Source of the DNA: Lachnospiraceae bacterium
Lineage (GTDB): Bacteria > Bacillota > Clostridia > Lachnospirales > Lachnospiraceae
Direction: 5' to 3'
Assembly: GCA_029063085.1 (NCBI GenBank)
Contig: JAIDOW010000072.1
Coordinates: forward strand, 1-64,000
Length of the DNA: 64,000 nt
Shown here: piece by piece, positions 8,268-15,998 of the stretch
Layout of the letters: every line of letters starts with the position of its first letter
How positions within the stretch are numbered: the stretch's first letter is position 1
Program-made: the position numbers and the translations under genes
Notes under the pieces: generated by a model
What the model saw: only the letters and a program-made list of their open reading frames with translations
Databases searched by the model: none
Told to the model about the DNA's origin: nothing

Positions 8268-8564
8268 CTACTCTTCTTCCTCAAAAAGAACTGATTCCTC
8301 TTCCTCATCATCATACAATTCTTCGCCAGTTCCTTCTGTTTCTTCTGTATGCTCTGCATCTTCTTCATCATTTGCATCATTTGTTTTCATTAAAGATTTC
8401 TGCAAAATCTCCACGATCAGTGTAGCGATCACATAAAATATAATAATTACAACCAAAACAGTAAATAAAGAAGTATTCACATCTTTCCCCGTCTTAATAT
8501 TCATAATTAATGTAATCAACCCTGCCAGCAAAACAATAAATGCTCTTACATATTGTAATTTCAT
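8268..8564 (-). CDS. Small two-TM protein with acidic tail, unknown function
   Basis: 98 residues: two membrane segments (about 6-22 and 33-55) and a C-terminal tail in which over half the residues are Glu/Asp (EEEESVLFEEEE end). It lies between cheD and fliA in the same direction, after an unusually long 113-nt gap. No recognised domain. Similar small membrane proteins occur here in related motile Clostridia, as far as I recall, so it is likely a real locus member. Function unknown. Confidence 0.65.
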   Translation of the reverse strand: MKLQYVRAFIVLLAGLITLIMNIKTGKDVNTSLFTVLVVIIIFYVIATLIVEILQKSLMKTNDANDEEDAEHTEETEGTGEELYDDEEEESVLFEEEE

Positions 8565-8677
8565 ATTCTATCCTCGTTTTCCATCACCGGTTCTGCCATA
8601 AATTCAAAGCTATATCCGTTCATTAAATGAAATCTTTGATATACCCCAAATCATCTATACGGAATTTGCCTCCTCCA

Positions 8678-9163
8678 TTATATGACTTTATCCGGCTTTC
8701 CAGCACTACGGACTATCAATTTCTTAGAATTACTGTCAAAAATAATAGTACGCCCATAATCTGCCCCAGTATCCTGAGCAGTAATCCTAATCCGATGGAA
8801 TGCCAGTGCTTCTTTTACTGCTTTTACATTTCTGTCTCCCACACTGCCCATCTCTGACTTACCTGACATATTAAACATAGCCGCTCCACCTGCAATCTTA
8901 GCGGATAATGAATGTCTGCTGATGCCTCTTTTTTCTAATTCTTTTATTAAATCCTCAATTCCAGTATCTGCAAATTTAGCCCGATTCATATTATTTTTAA
9001 TCTCCTTACTTGATGGCAGCATAATATGAACCATTCCACAATATAATGCAGTTTCATTATATAAAACAATACCGACACAGGATCCCAACCCAATTGTAGT
9101 AATCTGGTCTGGTATTTTACATACATTTAAATCTGCAATTCCAACCCTAATTACTTTCTCCAT
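8678..9163 (-). CDS. cheD: Chemoreceptor glutamine deamidase CheD
   Basis: 161-residue cytoplasmic enzyme that deamidates glutamines on methyl-accepting chemotaxis proteins and partners with CheC. The papain-like catalytic triad is visible: Cys29 (GLGSCVG), His46 (GMVHIMLP) and Thr23, six residues before the Cys as in Thermotoga CheD. The frame opens at a GTG overlapping the cheC stop, but ATG 9163, two bases after that stop with AGGTG upstream, is preferred. Overlap or near-contact with cheC suggests coupled translation, fitting the CheC-CheD complex. Confidence 0.95.
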   Translation of the reverse strand: MEKVIRVGIADLNVCKIPDQITTIGLGSCVGIVLYNETALYCGMVHIMLPSSKEIKNNMNRAKFADTGIEDLIKELEKRGISRHSLSAKIAGGAAMFNMSGKSEMGSVGDRNVKAVKEALAFHRIRITAQDTGADYGRTIIFDSNSKKLIVRSAGKPDKVI

Positions 9164-9165
9164 TA

Positions 9166-9783
9166 TTAACACCTGATTCCTAATGCTTTAAAAATTTGTT
9201 CGTATGATATCTCATCCGTGACGAACAGTAAAAATCCGTCAATCGGTCTCTCCTTATCCAAAAATTTTGAATCAATGATAAGAGCCTTATCACCAATCTG
9301 TCCAAGCTCACTGATAGGCAGACTTAAAACTGCTCCAGCCATATCCACACAAATAATTGGCGGGTCTGTCCGAATCTGCACGTTTGCCAATGTGCTGATC
9401 GAAGAAATATATGACGTCATGATGATATTACCGACTTCCTGCAATGCCGATTTATCCATCTCATCAAAATCCACAAATCCCTTCGGATAACTTCTGGAAA
9501 GCATTGTTCCGGCAAGATTCTTTGCCTCTTCTACACCTAAAATAAACAATGTCATTCCGTTTACATCTCCTGAAAAATGCGTAAGCACAGCAGATACAAT
9601 GGCATCTGCACCACCCATAATATCTGCGATTTCATTAAAATCCATCAATTTTACAACCGGACATTCTATTCGCAGACTGGAATTCAACATAACGGAGAGT
9701 GCCGTTGTTGCATTTCCTGCACCAATATTTCCGATTTCTTGTAAAATATCAATCTTCATACTTGTTAATTGGCTATTTTCCAT
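9166..9783 (-). CDS. cheC: CheY-P phosphatase CheC
   Basis: 205 residues with the two duplicated phosphatase helices of the CYX family: DILQEIGNIGAGNATTALSV near residue 12 and SALQEVGNIIMTSYISSIS near residue 110, each with the Glu-x2-Asn pair. CheC dephosphorylates CheY-P and is activated by CheD, encoded next. B. subtilis-type chemotaxis uses CheC, CheD and FliY instead of CheZ; all three are present here and no cheZ is seen. The gene follows cheW by 8 nt. Confidence 0.95.
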   Translation of the reverse strand: MENSQLTSMKIDILQEIGNIGAGNATTALSVMLNSSLRIECPVVKLMDFNEIADIMGGADAIVSAVLTHFSGDVNGMTLFILGVEEAKNLAGTMLSRSYPKGFVDFDEMDKSALQEVGNIIMTSYISSISTLANVQIRTDPPIICVDMAGAVLSLPISELGQIGDKALIIDSKFLDKERPIDGFLLFVTDEISYEQIFKALGIRC

Positions 9784-9791
9784 AATATCAC

Positions 9792-10241
9792 CTACCCATT
9801 ATCTAATTCTGAAATAATTCCCTGAATATTTAACAGAGAGATTAACGTTTCTTTATACTTGCCAACTCCCAGCAGATTCAGTCCTTGATCATCATAAACC
9901 GTTTTTTCAATATTCTCTTCTTCCAAAGTAACCACTTCTCTTACTTCGTCAACCAGAATACCGATTTTAGCATTGCTTTCCGGTTTTACAATAATGATTC
10001 TTGTTGAATTTGTATATTCCTTATCCTCTAATTCAAATTTGCGGCGTAAACTCATCACGGGAATAATCTCTCCCCTTAAATTGATCACCCCTGCAAAATA
10101 GGACTGTGCCATTGGAACTCTCGTAATTTGCTGCATACGGACAATATTATCAATAAAGGATATATCTATACCATATTGTTCGTTATCCAGCTTTACTACA
10201 ATATACTGCTTCGATTCATTTATGATTACATTTTCCTCCAT
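9792..10241 (-). CDS. cheW: Chemotaxis adaptor CheW
   Basis: 149-residue single CheW domain that couples chemoreceptors to CheA in membrane arrays. Typical strands and motifs are present: YIVVKLDNEQYGIDISFIDN, FAGVINLRGEIIPVMSLR and IGILVDEVREVV. Length matches stand-alone CheW. It sits 13 nt downstream of cheA with AGGAGG upstream of ATG 10241. Confidence 0.96.
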   Translation of the reverse strand: MEENVIINESKQYIVVKLDNEQYGIDISFIDNIVRMQQITRVPMAQSYFAGVINLRGEIIPVMSLRRKFELEDKEYTNSTRIIIVKPESNAKIGILVDEVREVVTLEEENIEKTVYDDQGLNLLGVGKYKETLISLLNIQGIISELDNG

Positions 10242-10254
10242 AACATCCTCCTCC

Positions 10255-12318
10255 TTAAATTAATGAACTCGAATCAATAATCAATGCAACTTCACCGTCA
10301 CCAAGGATTGTCGCACCACTGATTATCTTGTGAATATTAATATACTTCCCTAACGGCTTAATTACAATTTCCTGCTGTCCCAATAAATTATCGATTACAA
10401 TTCCTGTCTGCTTATCCCCTTTCTTCACAATAACGATAACCAGATTCTCCTGCTCTTCCTCGCTTGAAGGACACTCTAAAATCTCATCCAGACGAACCAG
10501 AGGAATAACCGTCCCTCGCAAATTAATCACTTCTTTTTGCTGTACATATTTGATATCACTTACCAGTACATCTTCAATGGTAACAATAGAATTGAGTGGT
10601 ATTGCATATTTTTCATTCCTTACTTCAACCATAAGTGCCTGGATAATCGCAAGAGTAAGAGGCAGCCGGATTGTAAACTTGGTACCTTCTCCAAGCTTTG
10701 TAGATACCTCTACATCTCCACCTAAGCCCTCGATCTTATTCTTGACAACATCCAGTCCAACTCCACGTCCGGAAACATCTGAAATTTTCTCCGCAGTAGA
10801 AAAAGCCGGACGGAAAAGCAGATCAATCGCTTCCTTTTCTGACATCATCTCTGCCTGTTCCTCTGTAATATGCCCCTTCTTAATTGCAGAGGCTTTTACC
10901 TTCTCCACGTCAATACCGGAACCATCATCCTGCACTTCGATTGTAACATTATTACCGTCCTGATATGCATTTAACTCAATCGTTCCCACTTGTGGTTTTC
11001 CTATTTTTAACCGGTCTATCGTTGATTCCAGACCATGATCAGCCGAATTTCGGAGCATATGCATAAGAGGATCACCAATCTCATCAATAACGGTACGGTC
11101 AAGCTCCGTATCCTCACCAGTCATGATCAATTCCATCTCCTTGCCAAGCTTCTTTGACAAATCACGAATCATTCTCGGGAAACGGTTTACAACACTTTCA
11201 ATCGGAACCATACGGACCTTCATAACGGATTCATGCAGATTAGTGGTAATACGCTCCAGATATTCAATCTGCTCATTGAAGCTTTGCATGGAGGTTTTGC
11301 TATCCTCCTGATTGCTTACAGATACCAACCCGTTCTTTGCGATGATCAACTCACTTACAAGATTCATCAAAACATCCAATTTCTCAATATCTACACGCAC
11401 GGAACGGTTTGCAACCGGCTTACTGTTACTCTTTACTGGTGCCTGCTTTTTCTTTGTCTCTTCTTTCTTTTCAGGTTCTTTTTCTTCCTGTGCCTGTACA
11501 GAACTCACTACCTCAATGTCCCCCGGCACCTCATAATCCTCAATTACAACTTCTTTAATCTCAGATACATCGGCAATCACCTTTTTTACCTCTTCTAAAG
11601 GCTTCGCTGAAATTACCAGCATGGAAAAATCAAATTCAAATTTTTCATCTTCAATATCCTGTACTCCTGGTACAGACTTGATAACTTCTCCAATTGCTTC
11701 CAATCCTTTGAATACCAGAAATGCACGGGCAGCCTTCAAAATACAATTCTCGTCTATATAAACGGTAACTCCATATACGTTCATATTCTTAGTTTTCGCT
11801 TCACTAATGGCATTCCTCTCAAAATCAGCTATACTGATATGCAAAAACTTACGTTTATCCGCTTCTTCATTGGATGCAGCACTCTTTTCCTCTTCCTTAG
11901 ACACTGTTTTTTCTGCCGTGTCAGATCCTTCCTGATCCAGCACCAGACAGGCATTCAACATTCCGATAATATCCTCGTTGTCATTCTCACCCTCATCAGA
12001 AGACTCTACTATACAACTTAAATATTCTTCAATCGCATCCAGGCACTTAAACACGATATCAACTAAATCCGGAGTAACACTCATCTTCCCATTACGAATC
12101 TCCGAAAATACATTTTCCATGTCATGTGTCAAACGCTGCATACGTTTGAATCCCATAGTACCAGCCATACCCTTAAGGGAATGTGCAGCCCTGAAGATCT
12201 CGTTTACAGTATCAATATTGTCCGGTTCCGCCTCTAATATCAGTACCTGATCGTTCAAAGTCTGTAAATGTTCTTTCGTTTCATCAATAAAAATCTCAAG
12301 ATATTGACTTAAATCCAT
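10255..12318 (-). CDS. cheA: Chemotaxis histidine kinase CheA
   Basis: 687-residue kinase. P1 Hpt domain with phospho-accepting His46 (FRAAHSLKGMAGTMGF); a P2-type region and a charged linker with many Glu/Lys (about 270-300); dimerisation domain (about 305-365); HATPase (HMLRNSADHGLE N-box, DDGSGIDVEKV, GRGVGLDVVK, GEGTKFTIRLP); and the C-terminal CheW-like regulatory domain. It phosphorylates CheY in response to receptors. CheB here has no receiver domain, so CheY is the only recognisable CheA target in the window. It begins 1 nt after the cheB stop. Confidence 0.97.
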   Translation of the reverse strand: MDLSQYLEIFIDETKEHLQTLNDQVLILEAEPDNIDTVNEIFRAAHSLKGMAGTMGFKRMQRLTHDMENVFSEIRNGKMSVTPDLVDIVFKCLDAIEEYLSCIVESSDEGENDNEDIIGMLNACLVLDQEGSDTAEKTVSKEEEKSAASNEEADKRKFLHISIADFERNAISEAKTKNMNVYGVTVYIDENCILKAARAFLVFKGLEAIGEVIKSVPGVQDIEDEKFEFDFSMLVISAKPLEEVKKVIADVSEIKEVVIEDYEVPGDIEVVSSVQAQEEKEPEKKEETKKKQAPVKSNSKPVANRSVRVDIEKLDVLMNLVSELIIAKNGLVSVSNQEDSKTSMQSFNEQIEYLERITTNLHESVMKVRMVPIESVVNRFPRMIRDLSKKLGKEMELIMTGEDTELDRTVIDEIGDPLMHMLRNSADHGLESTIDRLKIGKPQVGTIELNAYQDGNNVTIEVQDDGSGIDVEKVKASAIKKGHITEEQAEMMSEKEAIDLLFRPAFSTAEKISDVSGRGVGLDVVKNKIEGLGGDVEVSTKLGEGTKFTIRLPLTLAIIQALMVEVRNEKYAIPLNSIVTIEDVLVSDIKYVQQKEVINLRGTVIPLVRLDEILECPSSEEEQENLVIVIVKKGDKQTGIVIDNLLGQQEIVIKPLGKYINIHKIISGATILGDGEVALIIDSSSLI

Positions 12319-12319
12319 A

Positions 12320-12916
12320 TTATCGCACCCCCGCTTTTCTTATTATCTCTTTGCCAATGTCCTCTAACGGTAAAACAATATCCGCCATACCATGCTCAAC
12401 AACTGCTTTCGGCATACCATACACAACACAGGTTTCCTCATTCTGGGCAATTGTATAAATATTCTGTCTATTTCCAAGCTTTTTAATCCCTTCATATCCA
12501 TCAGCTCCCATTCCGGTAAGCACCACGCATATCACTAAATCTATACATATCGATACTATACTGCTAAATGTAATATTGGCATATGGTCTTAATCCATTAA
12601 TGGGCTCCTCTTCATTTTCTTTAAAAAAGAGTCCTTGCTTCCGGTTCTGTGCCACCTCTAAGTGCATACCTCCACGAGCAAGATATACATGCCCTTTGTG
12701 AAGGGGCTCGCCATCCACTACTTCACTTACGGAAATATCACTCATATCATTTAACCGTTCTGCCAGTGTAGCGGTAAAACCTTTGGGCATATGCTGTACG
12801 ATCACAACCGGTGCATCCAAATTCTTATCCAGCATAGGAATTAATTTATGTAATGCTTTAGGGCCTCCTGTAGAACTAGCAATTACAACAAGCTTCTTAA
12901 TAATGCTGTCTGCCAT
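12320..12916 (-). CDS. cheB: CheB methylesterase domain protein lacking receiver domain
   Basis: 198 residues, about half the usual CheB length. Only the methylesterase domain is present, with catalytic Ser15 (SSTGGPKAL), His42 (VQHMPKGF) and Asp139 (GMGADGYEG). It removes methyl groups from, and deamidates, chemoreceptors. Standard CheB has an N-terminal response-regulator domain that CheA phosphorylates; here the frame begins at the esterase, with GGGGTG before ATG 12916, and the 175 nt upstream hold a terminator and a promoter, with no receiver sequence. Activity may therefore be constitutive or controlled in another way. Confidence 0.93.
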   Translation of the reverse strand: MADSIIKKLVVIASSTGGPKALHKLIPMLDKNLDAPVVIVQHMPKGFTATLAERLNDMSDISVSEVVDGEPLHKGHVYLARGGMHLEVAQNRKQGLFFKENEEEPINGLRPYANITFSSIVSICIDLVICVVLTGMGADGYEGIKKLGNRQNIYTIAQNEETCVVYGMPKAVVEHGMADIVLPLEDIGKEIIRKAGVR

Positions 12917-12945
12917 AAATTCACCCCGTATTCTTTAATAAAACA

Positions 12946-12954
12946 ATTATACCA
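12946..12954 (-). promoter_or_regulatory. Extended -10 promoter before cheB
   Basis: Minus strand TGGTATAAT: a perfect TATAAT (12946-12951) with the TG of an extended -10, about 30 nt upstream of cheB. The -35 region has no good TTGACA match, as is common with extended -10 promoters. A second TATAAT lies at 12985-12990. Together they could restart transcription after the terminator just upstream. Confidence 0.6.
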
Positions 12955-13002
12955 GATTATTTCTACACATAAGTGTATAATAACATTATACAATAAAATC
13001 AT

Positions 13003-13038
13003 AAAAAAAGGAAGAGCTGTATTAAGACAGCTGCTTCC
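13003..13038 (-). terminator. Intrinsic terminator inside the fla/che locus
   Basis: On the minus strand GGAAGCAGCTGT pairs with ACAGCTCTTCC (one bulged C, loop CTTAAT; 13010-13038) and is followed by seven T (13003-13009). It lies about 55 nt after the ycgR stop and upstream of cheB, so it should reduce read-through from flgB-ycgR into the chemotaxis genes. Confidence 0.8.
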
Positions 13039-13091
13039 CTGTTATTAAATTTATGCCAGACCTGTACAAGTGCTTACCAATAGAGAACTTC

Positions 13092-13826
13092 TTATCCATT
13101 CTTTCTTGCTTCCCTTGAACGTTTTTTCCGCTGGGTTTCAAATATAAAACGAACAATCTTTTCTCTGGTTACCCTGTCCATTCTCCAAAATTTAACACGG
13201 CTATCGTATATTGCAGAATTATTGGGACTACGCTCCGCACGAAGCAAAACTGCGTGTGCATACATCACTTCTGCCTCCTCACCAAGTGAAATATCAAACC
13301 GTACCTGCAAAAGCGTATGTCTAGGAATCTCAAAAGGTGTTATAAAACGAATCCCACCGCCGCTCAAATCCAATATCTCACCGTTTTGCCAGTTCATCAC
13401 CATTTCATCTTCATCATAAGGCACATCCTCTTCGAGCAGATTCCTCTCATCTGCTTCAATAATCCGGTATATAAGGGGCAAATGGCAGCTAAGTCTGTAA
13501 TATTCCCGTCTTTGTACCTTTTCCAATTCTGTCATAAATGCCAGTTTTAATAAATATAAAGATTCCTTTTTGTAACGTCCGGTCACTTGTACCTGACATC
13601 TTAGCATTCCGGATTTCGAGTAAAAAGTGGCATAAAATTCTTCTCCAACATTTAATGGAATTACTTTTCCACCCTGTATCGGCATAGAAACAAACATATT
13701 CCCTTCTGGTGCCTCATCCAGCACCTGACTGGCATAAATTTTAGGTTCCCCTCCTAAAGATGCCAATAGTCCAGTCTCAATTTTTTCCAATTCTAATTTA
13801 TCACCGATTCCAATTTTATTATTCAT
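13092..13826 (-). CDS. ycgR: PilZ-domain c-di-GMP receptor, YcgR-like flagellar brake
   Basis: 244 residues: N-terminal YcgR-type domain (about 1-105), then a PilZ domain with the c-di-GMP motifs QRREYYR (RxxxR, about 111-115) and DLSGGG (DxSxxG, about 153-158). YcgR/DgrA-type proteins bind c-di-GMP and slow or stop the motor through the stator or switch. The C-terminus is strongly basic (QRKKRSREARKNG). It follows flhG by 5 nt and is the last gene before the internal terminator. Confidence 0.88.
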   Translation of the reverse strand: MNNKIGIGDKLELEKIETGLLASLGGEPKIYASQVLDEAPEGNMFVSMPIQGGKVIPLNVGEEFYATFYSKSGMLRCQVQVTGRYKKESLYLLKLAFMTELEKVQRREYYRLSCHLPLIYRIIEADERNLLEEDVPYDEDEMVMNWQNGEILDLSGGGIRFITPFEIPRHTLLQVRFDISLGEEAEVMYAHAVLLRAERSPNNSAIYDSRVKFWRMDRVTREKIVRFIFETQRKKRSREARKNG

Positions 13827-13831
13827 AGATC

Positions 13832-14713
13832 CTACCCATTGTTTTTCCTTGTTCTAATAAAATTTAATAATACTTTCGCAATACCTATCTTTTTTGTTTC
13901 CTCAAAATTTACATCTAACAAATTATTACATATGCTCCTTATCCTGACAGCAGGTTCACTGTTTGGAGCACTGATAAAAACCGGTTTCTGTTCAATTACC
14001 GCAGCCGCAATCTTTTTATCCTGTGGAATATATCCTATATACTCTAACTGTATATTTAAAAACTTGGATACCACTATTCTGATTTTGTCATAAATCTCCT
14101 GACCTTCTCTGGTACTCTCCACACGATTCGTAATGACCTTGATGGATTTCTGTCCCCTGTCAAATTCTTTCTTGCGATTAACCGCCTTTAACAAAGAATA
14201 TGCATCCGTAATTGATGTCGGCTCCGGAGTAACTACTAACAATACTTCCGGTGAACTCAGCACAAATTCCACCACAGAATCCGAAATTCCCGCACCGGTA
14301 TCTATAATAACAATATCATAAAGACTATCCAGCTTTACTAATTTTGCTATCAGCTTCTTCAAGCTCTCCTTGTCGAGATTTACCAAATCCTGAACACCCG
14401 AACCTCCGGAAATGAATCCGATTCCCATAGGACCCTCTGTAATGATCTCTTCTATCGACTTATTGTTAAATATCAAATCGGCAAGATTATATCTGGGTCT
14501 TATCCCCAGCATTACTTCCACGTTAGCAAGACCAAAATCTGCGTCCAGAATCACAACTTTCTTTCCCATTTCCTGAAGCTGCAACGCAAGATTAACTGAT
14601 ATGCTGGTTTTGCCAACACCTCCTTTTCCACTGGTCACCGCTATTACCCGGGAGGAAGAAACCTGCTCTTTTAATAATTCTACTTTTCTACGCAATTTAG
14701 CCGCCTGATCCAT
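13832..14713 (-). CDS. flhG: FlhG (YlxH) MinD-like ATPase, flagellar number/placement
   Basis: 293 residues. Deviant Walker A SGKGGVGKTSISVNLA near residue 28, switch I/II DADFGLANVEV and IIDTGAGISDSV. FlhG activates the FlhF GTPase and controls flagellar number and position; in B. subtilis it also binds FliM/FliY. The short Gln/Lys-rich N-terminus (MDQAAKLRRKVE) resembles the activator helix that stimulates FlhF. It overlaps flhF by 17 nt, and AGGAGG precedes ATG 14713. The C-terminus is short and basic, without an obvious long amphipathic helix. Confidence 0.94.
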   Translation of the reverse strand: MDQAAKLRRKVELLKEQVSSSRVIAVTSGKGGVGKTSISVNLALQLQEMGKKVVILDADFGLANVEVMLGIRPRYNLADLIFNNKSIEEIITEGPMGIGFISGGSGVQDLVNLDKESLKKLIAKLVKLDSLYDIVIIDTGAGISDSVVEFVLSSPEVLLVVTPEPTSITDAYSLLKAVNRKKEFDRGQKSIKVITNRVESTREGQEIYDKIRIVVSKFLNIQLEYIGYIPQDKKIAAAVIEQKPVFISAPNSEPAVRIRSICNNLLDVNFEETKKIGIAKVLLNFIRTRKNNG

Positions 14714-15998
14714 AGCCGTCGCCTCCTCCTAATAGTTGTTTGGCGATGATCTGAGAGCTCAATATCTCTATATCGTCCGGAACATTTTGTCCGTACGATA
14801 CATAGGATAATGGCATACCAGTATCTAATTTAATATTTAAAATATTACCAACTGCATCTGTTTCATCCAGTTTGGTAAAAATCAGACTATATTCTGAAAC
14901 ATCTTCATATAAGGATGTTATCTTCTTCAAATCCCGATACTTCGTAGTCGCACTCAATACAAGATATGTCAGAATGCTATACTTTGAAAAAGCATCAAAC
15001 AATACCTTTAAATCAGTAAACTGCTTTTTATTTTTATGAGAACGCCCTGCTGTATCTACTAAAATATAATCATACCCTTTGTACTTGGGAAGTATCGTAT
15101 CTAAATCCTTTATTTCATAAACCACTTCTACCGGAATTGATAAAATACCAGCATAGGTCTTAACCTGTTCCACCGCTGCAATACGATAAGTATCTGCGGT
15201 TAAAATAGCAATTTTTTTCTTTTCTTCCAAAATAAGCTTAGAAGATAATTTCGCAATTGTGGTAGTTTTACCGACCCCTGTGGGACCCACAAAAAAGATT
15301 ACCTTCGGTTTTTTATCCTCTTCATCAAAAGATATCGGTTTCATTTGCCCTAATTTTAAGACAATTTTTTGATAAACACAGACTAACATATCATCCAGAG
15401 TACGGATATTACCTGTTTGCGTAATTTCATCTATTATCTGCTTCGCATAAGTATATGATACTTCATTTTCAGTAAGCTGGTCGATAATCAGATCAATCGA
15501 TCTGTTTTTCAGACTATCCTTTTCGGATACTTCCTCACTATCTGTCTTTTCACTATCTGTTCCCTGTACTTCTGTATCTTTTACAACAGATTCCTTCTTT
15601 TCCTTACTGGACACTTCATTGGTTTTCTTTTCTTCTTTTTTCTGATTCTCAATCTGTTCTTCTAACAGTTTGGCAAGACTATTTAACTTTTCCTCTAATT
15701 CCTTAGCCTCTTTGGCACCTTCTTCTTCCTGCTTTCGTTCTGGATGAAGCTTTTCATCAATCTTTGCATTAAACTGGGAAGACGCTTTACTCTCTGTCCT
15801 GTCTTCCCTGCTCTTCTCTTTTTCATTTCCTTCATCTACCGCAGCAGTTACTTCCACCTTCATTTTACGGAACATCTTAAATATTCCCTTCGGTTTAATC
15901 GTTTTAATGTTCATGACGATGGCATTATTACCCAAATCTTCCTTTGCCATAAGTATTGCTTCATTTTCTGTATTTGCTTGAAACTTTTTAATTATCAT
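14697..15998 (-). CDS. flhF: FlhF, SRP-type GTPase
   Basis: 433 residues. B domain with basic N-terminus (MIIKKFQANTENEAILMAK), a long acidic/Lys-Glu-rich linker (about 70-170), N domain, and an SRP-GTPase G domain with G1 VGPTGVGKTTTIAKL, G3 VDTAGRSHKNK and G4 TKLDET. FlhF recruits the first flagellar basal-body components to the membrane and sets their location. Overlaps flhA (11 nt) and flhG (17 nt), so translation is probably coupled. Confidence 0.95.
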   Translation of the reverse strand: MIIKKFQANTENEAILMAKEDLGNNAIVMNIKTIKPKGIFKMFRKMKVEVTAAVDEGNEKEKSREDRTESKASSQFNAKIDEKLHPERKQEEEGAKEAKELEEKLNSLAKLLEEQIENQKKEEKKTNEVSSKEKKESVVKDTEVQGTDSEKTDSEEVSEKDSLKNRSIDLIIDQLTENEVSYTYAKQIIDEITQTGNIRTLDDMLVCVYQKIVLKLGQMKPISFDEEDKKPKVIFFVGPTGVGKTTTIAKLSSKLILEEKKKIAILTADTYRIAAVEQVKTYAGILSIPVEVVYEIKDLDTILPKYKGYDYILVDTAGRSHKNKKQFTDLKVLFDAFSKYSILTYLVLSATTKYRDLKKITSLYEDVSEYSLIFTKLDETDAVGNILNIKLDTGMPLSYVSYGQNVPDDIEILSSQIIAKQLLGGGDGYGSGG

